64,000 bases of DNA from Glycine soja (lineage: Eukaryota > Streptophyta > Magnoliopsida > Fabales > Fabaceae). Location: contig NC_041011.1 of NCBI RefSeq assembly GCF_004193775.1, forward strand, positions 18,130,615-18,194,614, written 5' to 3'. Shown in pieces: positions 1 through 12,279 of this stretch (positions within the stretch are counted from its first letter, which is position 1; each line of letters opens with the position of its first letter). Position numbers and translations under genes: made by a program. Under the pieces are notes generated by a model that was not told the origin of the DNA, did no database searches, and worked only from the letters and a program-made list of their open reading frames with translations.

Positions 1-474
1 TTAAGAAATATTTATAAAAATTATTTGTTTGATAAATTAAATTTAAAAATATAATTGTCAATTATATTTTATATTATTTTTTGTTAAAGGAGATAAAAAA
101 TTATGTACAAATTAAGATATTTTTATTTATCAATATATTAGAAGGGAATATTCTAAATTGTAGGCTGGCCACTCACAAAGTTGATTAACCTGAAGATAAA
201 ATTAAGAATTATGTATAATTTGATAAGAGCAATATTAGAATAAAGTGAAATTGACATAATAAAGCAGTCTAAGAATATATTTAATGAAAGAAAAAATAGT
301 CAACCATAATGGTAAAAAACATAAAAATGATGTAAATAAACATTGAAAATTGTTCGTTTAAATAGACCTTTTGTATTTATTTCCTTTTTCCGGTGACCTG
401 TTGTTGAATTTTGTTTCTTTGGTGTGATCCATTTTAAACTTAAAAGTAAGATTAACTCTTCATCAAAGGATGTC
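1..474. other. AT-rich intergenic DNA, nothing recognised
   Basis: Very AT-rich sequence with no long open frame and no recognisable repeat. It lies downstream, on the minus strand, of the decayed RPA-like gene and may hold its 3' flank. Confidence 0.5.
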
Positions 475-835
475 AGACCAACTTGTTTATTCGCCTTTCT
501 CCTTAATGGACTTTCAAAGATTGAATAACTTCATTTAATGATGAAGATGCATCTTTTGACCTATTTGACGCTTGTAGCTTTGAGCTTTACTTATCACAGA
601 TTGTTTTTTCACACTTTTTAATAGATTTTCTTCTTCTTTTGATGAAGAAGATGCATCTTTTAATAACTTCTTCAATAGTTGTAGCTTTGGACTTTGATTT
701 CTGACAATTTGTTTATTTGCCTTCTTTCCGAATGGACTTTGTGAGATTTAATAAACTTCTTCATTAGATGATGAAGATGCACCTTTTGACTTGTTGGATG
801 CTTGTAGCTTTGGGTTTTAACTTATAATTAGTTCT
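475..835 (-). repeat. Imperfect internal repeats in the RPA-like tail
   Basis: About three imperfect copies of a 110-130 bp unit. On the plus strand each carries a GATGAAGATGCATCTTTTGA-like core and a TGTAGCTTTG motif. On the minus strand the units read as Ser/Lys-rich peptide (SKDASSSS, SPFGKKANKQ), so this is probably repeat expansion in the coding tail of the RPA-like gene. The units differ by indels and now contain stops. Confidence 0.5.
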
Positions 836-1954
836 TCACCTAACTCATCCAATGATATTTGTTGTGTTGAAGTGGACTCCTTTTTTCATAAAAATATTAA
901 TTAGTGGATGAAAGTGTGTTTGTAAAAGGTATTTAATATGGGGGTATGTTAGCCTTATTTGCATTTTCAGTGTGAAGGAGTTCAAATGCTTTTGTGTTTA
1001 GAATTTGTTACACATCTCAATCGAAAATTGTGAATGTTGCTACACCGGTGTCATCATATACTTTCATTATATACAAAACATTAAACCTTGTTGGATACTT
1101 GGATGGCTGTCTGCATTCTCTGCAAGTGTATTGATTTCCCTCTTTTATAACTTTCTTTTGGCATCTCTCACATGCAACATAATTCAAAATTCAACTGAAC
1201 CATCAATCTCATTGATTGTTGCATGAATTGTGAACACATTATCATGTTATTTTATATATGTTAAAACTAAAAAAAAATAAAATGTTATTGAATATTATGA
1301 ACATGAAGGTCATGATAGGGTTGCATACATTTGATTTTGATACCCATCTCATGGACATTATATCTTGCAAAGATCTTCTATTTTTTGACATTCTCTTGTC
1401 AAGATCAATGTTGGTAGAATTTGGAGAAGATAGTTCTTTTATTTGATGTTGCTCCATTTTTTCTACAAAGTAGTTATTTAAAATGAAATTTATAATTTTT
1501 AGCTACATCAATCAAAGAATTAGAATAAACTAACAATTTTGTTTATTGAATATTACAAAATGTGTATAATAAAATAAAATAAAAGAAGGAAGTTCATTTT
1601 ACTCTATTTGAACTTTTCAAAATCAGGATTGTCTAGAATGATATTGATTCTTGTAGTTGAAGTTGAGTTGATTGAATACTCATCTAAAAAATATTATTAA
1701 AATATAATTGTTAGTAAATTAAAATTAATATAGTAAATAAAATATAATAAAATTATTGTAAGCAGAAAGTATGATATAGACTACATTGAATTAAAATTAT
1801 TTATTTATTAAATAAGTTTAATTGAAAATAATACTTAAGAAAGTAAAGAAACATCTAAAATAAATAAATAAATATCAAATTATATAAACATGCTAATATA
1901 AAAATAAAGAGATAGGAAATTATGGATCAATTTTTATTTAAATGTTATTTAAAG

Positions 1955-1958
<4 letters not shown>

Positions 1959-2015
<57 letters not shown>
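1959..2015. repeat. (TA)n microsatellite
   Basis: An uninterrupted TA dinucleotide tract of about 57 bp inside the presumed intron of the RPA-like pseudogene. Confidence 0.95.
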
Positions 2016-2017
<2 letters not shown>

Positions 2018-2155
2018 TAATATAAAACTTAAATTTAGAAAAATAATTTCAATTTCCATAGTGAAATGCATATGAAAATCATTTAATGTAAACATTAAGT
2101 ATAATTTAACCATCCATTTATTTAGTTATCCATATTTTTTTGGCTAAATTATCTA

Positions 2156-2268
<113 letters not shown>

Positions 2269-2925
2269 AAAAGAAAAGAGATAGAGCATTAAGATATATA
2301 TAGTGTAGAATATAAATTTTGTTAAGGATTTTAAATGTATGAAAGTAATCAAACCTATGAATTTCTTAACCATGATAGAAGTGATTGCAACTATCTTTGA
2401 CCCTTCTTCTTGGATGTGGATTGCTTTTTCAAATTCTGAGACTATGTCTACAAAGTAACTTTAACAACTCCATTTCTGGAAATAACCGATAAAAAAGGGA
2501 GATTTGAAAATATAATGTTCTATATTACATTTTATTATGCAAAGAAATATAAATTAATGAACTGTACAAAATTATTATTTAAACAAAATATGAGATATGT
2601 TAGAGTGACATAAATTAGTTATGAATTTGCAAAATAATTAATGTTGTACTTGCTAAGATTGCTCTATCATCCATCCTTTGAGCTAGAGTTTCCATTGAAC
2701 CAAACTCAAAATAGTGTAGAGGAATGCTAATGGATATGCTACTAATTTTCTTGACAACAGTAGTAAGCAAAAATAATCATTTAAATATTCCTTTGACAGG
2801 TTTATATGCATCATTTGCTGAGACAATTCTTAAATTATGTATGGTGTATAAGTTCCCCTCTTGTAAAATTTCAATGAATTTTTGAAATCATATTTTCCCG
2901 TATCGCTACATGGAGTGGAGATTCC

Positions 2926-3329
2926 TATTGCAGTATATTAAAAAGTGCAAATTAGGTTAAAATTAAAAATATTAATTAAATAAATTTAATCAATATAAAA
3001 TTTGTTTAAACTAATTTAATGTAAAAAAATTTGCATTTTGTGATATGTAATATTGGAGATAGTAAATAAAAATTATATTTGCAATAGTTAAAGTTGATGT
3101 GAAATATATTTTTTCACAGACTTATTTGAAAAATAAATAAATTTTAACTTTTTTTAACCAACATATTTTTTTCTAGGTTAGTTGGAAAAATAATTTTCGA
3201 TCATGAACTTTGTTGATGTGAAATATTTATAGAGCAAAATATATATTTGAATTTAGAAATTACTAATATGAAAAAATTGAATGATATGTAAAATGTAAAA
3301 GAAAATAGTTATAGAATGTAATATAAAAT
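2926..3329. other. AT-rich DNA left of the CACTA insertion
   Basis: No gene or repeat recognised. This is the left flank of the CACTA element, and its last bases pair with the right flank as the ATT duplication. Confidence 0.5.
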
Positions 3330-3332
3330 ATT
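3330..3332. repeat. Left target-site duplication ATT of the CACTA element
   Basis: ATT directly precedes CACTACTA and is repeated at 11556-11558 directly after TAGTAGTG. A 3-bp duplication is the rule for CACTA (En/Spm) transposons. Confidence 0.85.
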
Positions 3333-3560
3333 CACTACTACAAACTCTTGCTTCTAGGACCCGCTTTCAAGGACGGTGGTCCGAAAAACGTTGTTGTTTA
3401 ACAGGCGGTGGCATTTTAGTAAATATGCGCTTTACTTCAACGACGTTTTTTACCGAAAACGATGTCGTCTTCCAATTACAACAACGGGTTTAATAGGCAT
3501 CGTCGTTGAATTGGATTACCCAACGACGGGTTTTATAACGACCGTCTTTGTATGCTGGTA
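3333..3560. repeat. CACTA left terminus and subterminal repeats
   Basis: CACTACTA terminus followed by a GC-richer zone containing repeated GACGG, CGACG and CGTCG words in both orientations, unlike the AT-rich flank. The open frame across it (3376-3561) is an artefact of these repeats. Confidence 0.75.
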
Positions 3561-4293
3561 AATTTAATCTTTCCCTCGCGTACTCTCGTAGTCTAGCTAG
3601 CCTGCACTACCTGAGTACTGTTGTGCCCTTAAGCTTTGTCTCTCTAAGTTGGTTGTCATCGTGTATCACACCAGCAGTGTCGTCGTGAAGCACACCAGCA
3701 GTGTCATCGTTGTCGTCGACCATTCTCCATCACTATTGCGGGTCAGCTTCCAGGTCATCTTCCTTTCTCCCTTTCTTTCTTATACATAGTCTCTGAGGTA
3801 AGAGGGCTTTGTGGTGCCCCTCTTTGAATTTGGTTGTATCTGCAGTCCTGTTCTTTGCGTAACCATATAGCTTGCTGCATTTCAAAGAAACTCGATTAGG
3901 GTTGTAAGTATGATGGAACTGTGTAAATGCAACGAGGCATCCGTTCTGTCTACGAAATATTTAATCTATGCAAACATATATGACTCTTGGAGAAATTGTT
4001 AAAATACTAATTCTTTGGACTTAACTTAGGCTTATACCTGTTTGACGAGGGGACTGACAACATCATATAGCTTTGATCCTCAGTATTGACAAAAGTTGGA
4101 TCTTGTTATGGCTTATTAGTCTTTGTGTATGGTGTGCATTGTAATAATGCAATTAAGAGTTCATAAGGTTCAGAAATATCAAGTTTAATTAGTACTTATT
4201 AGGTTGAAAAGTAGGTGCATTCAAAGCTTATTGTATATAATGTGTGCTAAAATAAGTTGTAGATGTTCCCTTTGAGTTTTGTTTACGTATAAA
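3561..4293. other. CACTA interior, left part
   Basis: No coding sequence recognised. It contains a duplicated CACACCAGCAGTGTCGTCG-like phrase near 3667-3715. This part runs up to the copia 5' LTR. Confidence 0.5.
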
Positions 4294-4609
4294 TGTAATA
4301 ATTTTGGGTCCTAACATTTTGAAAAATTGAAACGCTCGTCAGTTTTGGAAGCTAAATTGATGGTTGTTAATGGGTGGTAATGGCCACTAATGAATTATAA
4401 CAGCCAATAATGAGTGGTAATGGCTACTAAATGCATTCTTGATGGTAGAATGCCTATATATAGCACATGTATTTGGTCCCTGAACTCATCTCTTTGAATT
4501 CATTCTGATACACCATCTAGAGAGAGCTTGAAAGAACCAAAACAAGACAACTCTTCATGGCAATGGTTGGAGGTATGATTTAATTTTTCTTTTCCGCATG
4601 TGTTTCTTA
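4294..4609 (+). repeat. Copia 5' LTR
   Basis: Begins TGTAATAATTT and contains the repeated AATGGGTGGTAATG/AATGAGTGGTAATG phrase and a TATA-like box at about 4455-4462. The right end is set just before the PBS-like TGGTATGAAGG. It matches 9958-10298 along nearly its whole length. Confidence 0.85.
4455..4462 (+). promoter_or_regulatory. TATA box in the copia LTR
   Basis: TATATATA about 160 bp into the 5' LTR, with the equivalent box in the 3' LTR near 10121. It is the likely core promoter of the element. Confidence 0.5.
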
Positions 4610-4621
4610 TGGTATGAAGGG
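4610..4621 (+). other. Degenerate primer-binding site of the copia element
   Basis: TGGTATGAAGG directly after the LTR resembles the initiator-tRNA-Met type site (TGGTATCAGAGC) with mismatches. The position is right but the match is weak. Confidence 0.45.
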
Positions 4622-5600
4622 CCTGGTTTCTTAAAAATAAGATTAGAAATCTTTATTTTGTTTGATTTCCTTGTTTTTGGCTTTTGAATCATGTAAAATG
4701 GTGTCCAAATGACTAAGAACCAACCAGGTCTGCATATGGGTGGGGTTGGCCCGCTAGAGGTTGAAGATGATGAATAGTCTAAAAAAAATGAAAAATCCCA
4801 TGTTTTGGGCTAGCTAGGTATTGAACCCATGTAGAATGTTGTAATATGTGCAGACCACTGAATCAATAAAGCCTTTTTGATATGTAATCGTTTTCATACC
4901 TTATATACTTATTCTGCTTTACAATTTATGGAATTTTGATTTAATTTATGCATGAATATTTTCTGGAAAATTTTATTCTATGCATATATGTATGAAATCA
5001 AATATTATATTTCAATTATGAAATTATATGAGAATCTTATTCATAATTATATTATATCTTAATTTTGAAATGATAATATGATTTATTCTCATATGATTAA
5101 GTTTTATGTCTAAGCGATCTTTATAATTTTGATTAATTATGGACTAGCCACTACATCTATATTTTGATTAAAATTATATATTAAGTTGGTTAAAGATCAT
5201 ACAAGGAATTAGACATAATATTGTAATTAATTATACTTATATAATGAATTTTATCCCACGAGAATTTTTATTATATTTGTATAATTAATTAGGATAAAAT
5301 GACATTATTTTTCATGGTTTACCCACAAGCATCATGAGGTATGTATAATTTGTAGATTTTATCATAAAGTAAATATTTGCGATAGAAATTTGATTATTCT
5401 ATCATGTTGTACCCGTAAATCATGAATTTAAGCATGTAATTTGATTATTCTATCATAAGGTTTAATTGTTTCTTATTGAATTAAAAATTTAGCGCACAGA
5501 CAATTTTTATGTCACAAGATTCAATTTTATGGTATGTCTACATTGGTAAAAGATACAATTAAGATTAGTATGCCTCAAATTTTGACATAAGCCTTTGAAT
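4622..5600 (+). other. Copia untranslated leader
   Basis: About 1 kb of AT-rich sequence between the PBS and gag with no open frame. It is the usual position of the retrotransposon leader. Confidence 0.6.
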
Positions 5601-5606
5601 TTTGCA

Positions 5607-8600
5607 GCTTCTCAAACTATTAGTTTTTCTGATATTCAATGTGATATTCCCGAACTCAAAGGAGATAACTAGAAGATATGGAAGGAGAGAATTCTTCTGC
5701 AATTAGGGTGGATGGACATAGACTATGCTATAAGGAAAGACGAACCACCTGCAATCACTGATGAACGTAGCCTAGCTGACGTTGCGCTATATGAGCGGTG
5801 GGAGCGATCTAACTGGCTCAGCGTGATGTTCATTAAGACCAAAATCTCGGCTGGGATACGTGGTTCTGTTGACCAACATGAAAAGGTCCGAGACTTGCTT
5901 AAGGCCATTGATGACCAGTTCATCACTTCAGATAAGACTTTAGCAAGCATCATGATCATGAAGTTCTCTTCTCTTCGGCTCACCAGTGTGAAAGGTGTGT
6001 GTGAGTACATCATGAAAATGCGAGATATTTCAGCTCAACTTAAGAAACTAAAGGTTGATATGTTTGAGTCCTTCCCAGTGCATTTCATTTTGAACACCCT
6101 TCCGAATGAATATGGGCCGTTTAAGATTTCCTACAACATACATAAAGATAAATGGTCTATCAATGAATTAATGACCATGTGTGTTTAGGAAGAAGAAAGG
6201 CTTGTAATGGAGATGGGTGAAAGTACATTGCTGACTACTGCTTATGGGAAGAACAAAGCAACTAAGTCTCAAGTTAATCAGAAGGGGAATGGTAAAATAC
6301 CACCTCAAGCTGATATTAAGAAGGTGGCAAAGTGTTTCTTTTGCAAGAAGAAGGGACACATGAAGAAGAATTGCCCCGGATTCCAGAAATGGCTTGAGAA
6401 GAAAGGTAAATCAATCTCATTAGTATGTTATGAATCTAATATGGTTAGTGTTAATATTAACACCTGGTGGATTGATTCTGGATCTACTATTAATATTGCA
6501 AATTCTATACAGGGTATGCAAAACCTAAGGAAACCAGTAGGAAGTAAGCAAAGCATTTTATCAGGCAATAATCTAGGCTCACACGTGGAGGCCATTGGAA
6601 CTTGCATTTTGACTTTAAGTTGTGGCTTTATTTTAAAATTAGAAATGACCTTTTATGTACCAAGTTTTTCCCGAAACTTGATTTCTATTTCAAGACTTGT
6701 ACCTTTTGGATATTCCTTTAATTTCAAAGACACATCATTTGAGTTATTTTATAATTCTGAATGTGTTGGGAATGGTATCTTGTCTGATGGTCTTTATCTT
6801 ATTGGTTTACAAAATAATGCCACTTATAGTTCAATGCATGTTCAAACTGGTATTAAAAGGTGTAATATTAATGAGAATTCCTCTATGTTATGGCACCGGA
6901 GATTAGGACATATCTCCATTGAGAGGATTAAAAGGTTAGTGAGAGATGGGGTACTCAATACTCTAGATTTTGCTGACTTTAAGACTTGTGTTGATTGCAT
7001 TAAGGGTAAGGAGACCAACATGTCTAAGAAAGGTGTTAACAGGAGTTCAAGCATATTAGAAATAATTCATACTGATATTTTTTGTCCAGATATGGATGCA
7101 CGTGGTCAAAAATATTTTATCACCTTTATAGATGATTATTCACGATATATGAATGTTTATTTGCTTCATAACAAATACGAAGCATTGGATGCCTTCAAAG
7201 TCTTTAAGGCTGAAGTTGAGAACCAATGTGGCAAGCAAATAAAAATAGTGAGATTAGATAGAGGTGGAGAATACTATGGCAGATATACTGAGAATGGACA
7301 AGCACTTGGTCCCTTTGCAAAGTTTCTTCAAGAACATGGGATTGTTGCCCAATACACTATGTCTGGTTCTCCAAATCAGAATGGTATGGCAGAAAGAAGG
7401 AACAAGACATTATTGGACATGGTGCGGAGTATGATTAGCAACTCCAATCTTCCTAAATCATTGTGGGCTGAAGCACTAAAGACGACAATGTATATATTAA
7501 ATCGTGTTCCAACCAAGGTTTTCCCAAAGACACCTTTTGAGTTGTTTAAAGGTTGGAAATCGAGTTTGAAACATATGTGCGTTTGGGGTTGTCCTCTGAG
7601 GTGAGAATATATATCCCACAAGAGAAGAAACTTGACCTGAGGACCATTAATGGGTATTTCATTGGATATGTTGAAAGGTCTAAAGGTTATAGGTTTTATT
7701 GTCCACATCATATTACTAGGATTGTGGAATCAAGAAATGCCAAGTTTATTGAAAATGACTTTATCAGTGGGAGTGATCAATTGAGGGACTTAGGTTCTGA
7801 AATTGATTATATAGAGTCTCAACCTTCCACATCAAATGAAAGATTGGTTGTAATTCATACCCTTCAAGTTCAAAGGGATGATGAACAACACATGATTGGC
7901 ATTCCACAAACTGTTGTTGATAATCCAGTAGAACAAGTTGATCATCAAATTCATGAACATGATGAACAACCAGCTGAACAACATGATCCCCAAGAAAATG
8001 TTGATGCAACATTAAGGAGGTCTACTAGAGTAAGAAAATCAGCTATTCCTAGTGATTATATTGTATATTTGTAAGAATCTGACTATAATATTGGAGCTGA
8101 AAATGATCCTGAAACTTTTGATCAAACCATGAGTTGTAAAGAGTCAAATTTATGGTATGATGCCATGAAGGATGAGATGAATTCCATGCAGAGTAACAAA
8201 GTTTGGAACCTTGTAAAGATGCCTAATGGGGCAAAGGCCATTAGATGTAAATGGGTCTTTAAGACCAAAAGGGATTCATTAGGCAACATTGAGAGATACA
8301 AGGCAAGACTTGTTGCTAAGGGATTTACTCAAAAGGAAGGAATAGATTACAAAGAGACTTTTTCTCCAGTATCTAACAAAGATTCACTTCGTATAATCTT
8401 GACATTAGTTGCTCATTATGACCTTGAGTTGCAACAAATGGATGTGAAAACAACTTTTCTTAATGGTGATTTAGAGGAGGAGGTTTTTATGAAACAACCC
8501 GAAGGTTTCTCCTCTAATAGTGGTGAGCATTTGGTTTGCAAGCTTAATAAATCTATATATGGTTTAAAACAAGCTTCCCGTCAGTGGTACCTTAGGTTTC

Positions 8601-9676
8601 ATGGGATAATTTCTTCATTTGGTTTTGATGAAAACCCCAGGGATCAATGCATATACCACAAGGTCAGTGGGAGTAAAATATGTTTTCTTGTTTTATATGT
8701 AGATGATATTTTACTTGCAGCCAATGATCGGGGTTTGCTACATGAGGTGAAACAATTTCTCTCTAAGAATTTTGACATGAAGGATATGGGTGATGCATCT
8801 TATGTCATCGGCATTAAGATTCATAGAGATAGATCTTGAGGTATTTTGGGTCTATCACAGGAAACCTATATTAACAAAATTCTAGAGAGATTTTGGATGA
8901 AAGATTGTTCACCAAATGTTGCTCCCATTGTGAAGGGTGATAGGTTTAATTTGAACCAAAGTCCAAGGAATGACTTTGAGAGGGAACAAATGAAAAACAT
9001 TCCTTATGCTTCAGTTGTTGGAAGCCTCATGTATGCTCAAGTATGCACAAGGCCTGACATTGCTTATGCAGTTGGAATGTTAGGAAGATATCAGAGTAAT
9101 TCAGGTATTGACCACTGGAGAGCTGCTAAGAAAGTGCTAAGGTACCTTCAAGGGACCAAAGATTACATGCTTATGTATAGACAGACAGACAATCTAGATG
9201 TGATTGGTTATTCAGACTCAGATTTTGCTGGTTGTGTTGACTCTCGTAGATCAACATTTGGGTACATTTTTATGATGGCCGGTGGAGCTATTTCATGGAG
9301 GAGTGTTAAGCAGACTTTGACTGCTACTTCTACCATGGAAGCTGAGTTTGTCTCTTGTTTTGAGGCTACATCACATGGTGTATGGCTTAAAAGTTTCATT
9401 TATGGGCTGAAGATAGTTGATACTATTTCAAGGCCTTTGAGAATTTTTTGCGATAACTCAGCTGCTGTCTTTATGGCTAAGAACAACAAAAGTGGAAGTC
9501 GAAGTAAGCACATCGACATTAAGTACTTAGCCATTAGAGAAAGAGTAAAAGACAAGAAAGTGGTCATTGAGCATATATGCACTGAGTTGATGATCGCTGA
9601 TCCTTTAACTAAGGGCATGCCACTGTTTAAATTTAAGGATCATGTAGAAAGAATGGGACTTAGGTCCACTTTATGA
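5607..9676 (+). pseudogene. Copia gag-pol polyprotein, disrupted
   Basis: One ancestral reading frame is broken by TAG at 5670-5672, TAG at 6186-6188, a frame change near 7590-7604, TAA at 8072-8074 and TGA at 8837-8839. Domains in order: gag (5607-6330); a CCHC zinc knuckle [14 protein letters not shown] (about 6333-6374); aspartic protease with WWIDSGST (about 6466-6490); the GAG-pre-integrase zinc finger with WHRRLGHIS (about 6890-6920); integrase with catalytic Asp in HTDIF, Asp in RLDRGGEY and Glu in MAERRNK (7066-7400); reverse transcriptase with YVDD intact at about 8696-8707; and RNase H with DSDFAGC and STMEAEF (9215-9350). Integrase before RT marks it as Ty1/copia. The catalytic residues I can see are present, so the breaks alone disable it. 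Confidence 0.9.
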
Positions 9677-9945
9677 TTGTATACTTATATGTTGAAATTG
9701 AAACTTTTATATTGTGATATTTTCTCATATTTATGTGCACATTGATTTATTTGAGAAAAATTATGTTTTGGACCAAGAATAAACATTGGGTTTATTCATT
9801 AAGTTTTATTACCACTTTGAGTATACTACTTGGGAAATTGAGGATATTGTAATAAATGGATGATATTACTTGTTATAAGAGGAACTATCACTATGATTCG
9901 TATATTCATTTCTTAAGAAGATTGAGCATTAAGTCCAAATGTTTG

Positions 9946-9957
9946 GATCTGGGAGAA
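9946..9957 (+). other. Polypurine tract of the copia element
   Basis: GGATCTGGGAGAA-type purine-rich stretch directly before the 3' LTR start. It is the expected plus-strand primer site. Confidence 0.6.
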
Positions 9958-10298
9958 TGTAATAATTTCTGGTCCTAACATTTTGAAAAATTGAAACGCT
10001 CGTCAGTTTTTGAAGCCAAATTGAATGACTGTTAATGGGTGGTAATGACCACTAATGAATTATAACAACCAATAATGAGTGGTAATGACTACTAAATGCA
10101 TTCTTGATGGTAGAATGCCATATATAGCACATGTATTTGGTCCTTGAGCTCATCTCTTTGAATTCATTTTGATACACCATCTAGAGAGAGACAGAGAGAG
10201 AGCTTGGAAGAACCAAAACAAGACAACACTTCATGGCAATGACTGGAGGTATGATTTAATTTTTATTTTCCGCATTTTGTTAATGACCTGTGTTTCTT
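9958..10298 (+). repeat. Copia 3' LTR
   Basis: Homologous to 4294-4609. It has an extra ACAGAGAG-type expansion near 10190 and about 14 extra bases before the final TGTGTTTCTT. The end coordinate is approximate. Confidence 0.82.
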
Positions 10299-11204
10299 TT
10301 GTAGTTTGCAACATCACAGGTTAAAAGGTTTAGTCTAACAATAAAAACATATAAGTTAAGCTTTTAAGAGAGTTGGTCATTCACATGGTATAAAAGTCCC
10401 TTGATCCAGTTGTAAAGAGTTTCATCCTTGGTGCCCTCACATTAAGGTCTTTGATATATAGATGAATATGACCTTGTGTAGTATGTTTGAAATAATATGC
10501 ATAGGTTTTATTTCCTTATGTTCTTTGTTCAATATTAGGAACAAAAATTCTTAGTAAGCCAATAACTTTGTTTTCCTTCATTAGCATGCTTAAAATTTTT
10601 TAATGTCATCTTTGGAGACTCCAAGCTGCTCTTGGTGAACAAACTGAAATTACAAACGGAAATCACGGGTTAGTTTCATTTAGTCTTTTTTTGTTTTCTC
10701 AAATTCAAGTTAAATATCTATAAATATGAATTTGTGGAATTTTTAAATATTTTTTTATCTAGTATTTTTTTTGTTTTTTTCAGCTTCTCTTTGTGAATGC
10801 TATAAGAGATAATACCATCGATCCTATTAAAGACGAGGTACTTGGTCCTCTGAATTCTTCTGAAAAATAATTATTTAATTTTGGAAATTTGTCTAAGGAA
10901 TTATAATAACTTTATATAAAAAATTATAATAACTTGTAATTTGTCTTAGGAATTTTTTTTCTTAATCTCTTGTAATTAATAATAAAATTTATTTATAAAA
11001 TTAATATTTAAATGATAGATTAAATATAAATAATACATAAACCTCTTATTTTGATTTAATCTATCATTTAAATATTTATTTAAAAAATAAATTTTACTAT
11101 TAATATTAATTACAATCATGCTATTAATTGTTTTTAATTATTTATATTTTTTCAGATGGAATATCAAGCAGAAAAAGTATTAATAATTAAAAATAATATT
11201 TAAT
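10299..11204. other. CACTA interior, right part
   Basis: No gene recognised. An exon-like piece (about 10784-10838) lies between a TTTTTTTCAG acceptor-like and a GAGGTAC donor-like site. It could be a remnant of a captured gene, but the product is not recognisable. An inverted repeat at 10970-11115 sits inside. Confidence 0.45.
10970..11115. repeat. Short AT-rich inverted repeat (hairpin-forming)
   Basis: The left arm starts TTGTAATTAAT and includes TTTAAATGATAGATTAAAT. The right arm contains ATTTAATCTATCATTTAAA and ends ATTAATTACAA. The arms are about 55-60 bp with a ~30-bp loop. It could be a small MITE or a foldback; no target duplication was identified. Confidence 0.6.
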
Positions 11205-11555
11205 TCAAGGACGGTGCTTATGTGAGCACCGTCTTAGAAAGCAAACTTTCAAAGACAGTGCTGACATAAGCATCGTCATAAAAAACTTGTTTTCAAAGAT
11301 GGTGTTTATGTAAGTATCGTCTTTAAAAGTAAGTTTTCTAAAACAGTGCTGACGTAGACACCGTCATTGAAAGTATGCTTTTTAAGACGGTGCTTAGATC
11401 AGCACTACCTTTGAAACGTCCTCGCTTTCTAAGACAGTATTTTTTGACCCGTCGTGGAAAGTTTTAAGTTTCGACGACATTGGATTCTACGATGGTCAAC
11501 GACCGTCGTTGTATCCTGTTTTCGATCGTCTTAGAAAAGCATTTATATAGTAGTG
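11205..11555. repeat. CACTA right terminus and subterminal repeats
   Basis: A series of near-repeats of about 50-60 bp built around AAGACGGTGCT/AGCACCGTCTT and CTTTCAAAGACRGTG, closing with TATATAGTAGTG. The repeats occur in both orientations, as in subterminal transposase-binding zones. Confidence 0.8.
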
Positions 11556-11558
11556 ATT
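11556..11558. repeat. Right target-site duplication ATT of the CACTA element
   Basis: ATT immediately after TAGTAGTG matches the ATT at 3330-3332. Confidence 0.85.
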
Positions 11559-12279
11559 GAAGAATGAGGGTCGTGAACGTGAGAAGCATTTCAAGGTCAC
11601 TAAGATTGAATTGAAATGTTTTGGTATAGGGTTTTGTTAAGTTGTAACATTGAAGAAGGAAGAAGAAACAAAGATGTGATAGACACAAAAGGATAATGTT
11701 CTATTTCCTGTAAATCATCAATTTTGCTGACGTGGCAGCGTAAGAGTAAGGAGCTTAACTTTTATATATTATAAATAGATATTTGAATTAAAGACTCTAA
11801 CTGTTGTAACAAGCAAAAGTCTTTATATATGGCATAACATGTTCAACCAAAACATGGCACATTGGTATAATTAGTGAGAGTGAGTCAAACTAGATATGGA
11901 AAGGAGAAAAGATTATACCACAAAGCAAACTTTCTCATAAAAGCAATTGATTTCTTGATTCAAATTCAATCAATATAATGGGTTGCAAAAAATATTGTAT
12001 AATTATTATAATTACAAGATAATGTGAAAAAATTAAATGATAAAAGTTTTAAATAATTGATAAGCTAAATGGATAATATCATTGTACAATGAGATATATT
12101 TTACCAGCAATAAACACTTGTAATAAGTAATAAGCACCAAAGGATAGCCTCTAGTGAAAGTAGAAAAGCAAAAACATTGGTCCCAAAACCAACAAGTACC
12201 TTAGGAAATATCTACAAGGGTCATGGGTTTTTTCTATTCACCTTGTCCCATATATATATATATATAATAGACATATTAT
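11559..12279. other. Intergenic DNA, nothing recognised
   Basis: AT-rich, with a short (TA)n tract near 12250. No domain or repeat recognised. On the minus strand it lies downstream of the Ulp1-like pseudogene and may hold lost 3' exons of it. Confidence 0.4.

Larger units (their letters stand above)
4294..10298 (+). mobile_element. Ty1/copia LTR retrotransposon nested in the CACTA element
   Basis: Two LTRs starting TGTAATAATTT (4294) and TGTAATAATTTC (9958) enclose a gag-pol region in copia order (gag, protease, integrase, RT, RNase H). A degenerate primer-binding site follows the 5' LTR and a purine-rich tract precedes the 3' LTR. The LTRs differ by several substitutions and indels, and the 3' LTR has about 14 extra bases near its end plus a short AGAG expansion near 10190, so the insertion is not recent. 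No clear 5-bp target duplication was found, and the LTR 3' ends are uncertain by about 10 bases. It lies inside the CACTA element and is therefore younger than it. Confidence 0.9.
3333..11555. mobile_element. CACTA (En/Spm) DNA transposon, non-autonomous, containing a nested copia element
   Basis: The left end starts CACTACTACAAACTCTTGCT and the right end finishes TATATAGTAGTG, so the ends share the inverted CACTACTA core. A 3-bp duplication (ATT) flanks both ends. Both subterminal zones are rich in short GACGGTG/CGACGG-type repeats in both orientations, as expected for transposase-binding regions of this superfamily. Without the copia insertion the element is about 2.2 kb. I found no transposase open frame in 3560-4293 or 10299-11200, so it would depend on a transposase made elsewhere. 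Short exon-like stretches near 10790-10840 (a splice-like AG then an open segment ending in GT) could be captured host sequence but are not recognised. Confidence 0.88.

Noticed and set aside
10335..10350. ATAAA near 10342 as target duplication of the copia element (ATAAA at 4289)
   Set aside because: It would require the 3' LTR to extend about 40 bp beyond its similarity with the 5' LTR. The match is probably chance in AT-rich DNA.
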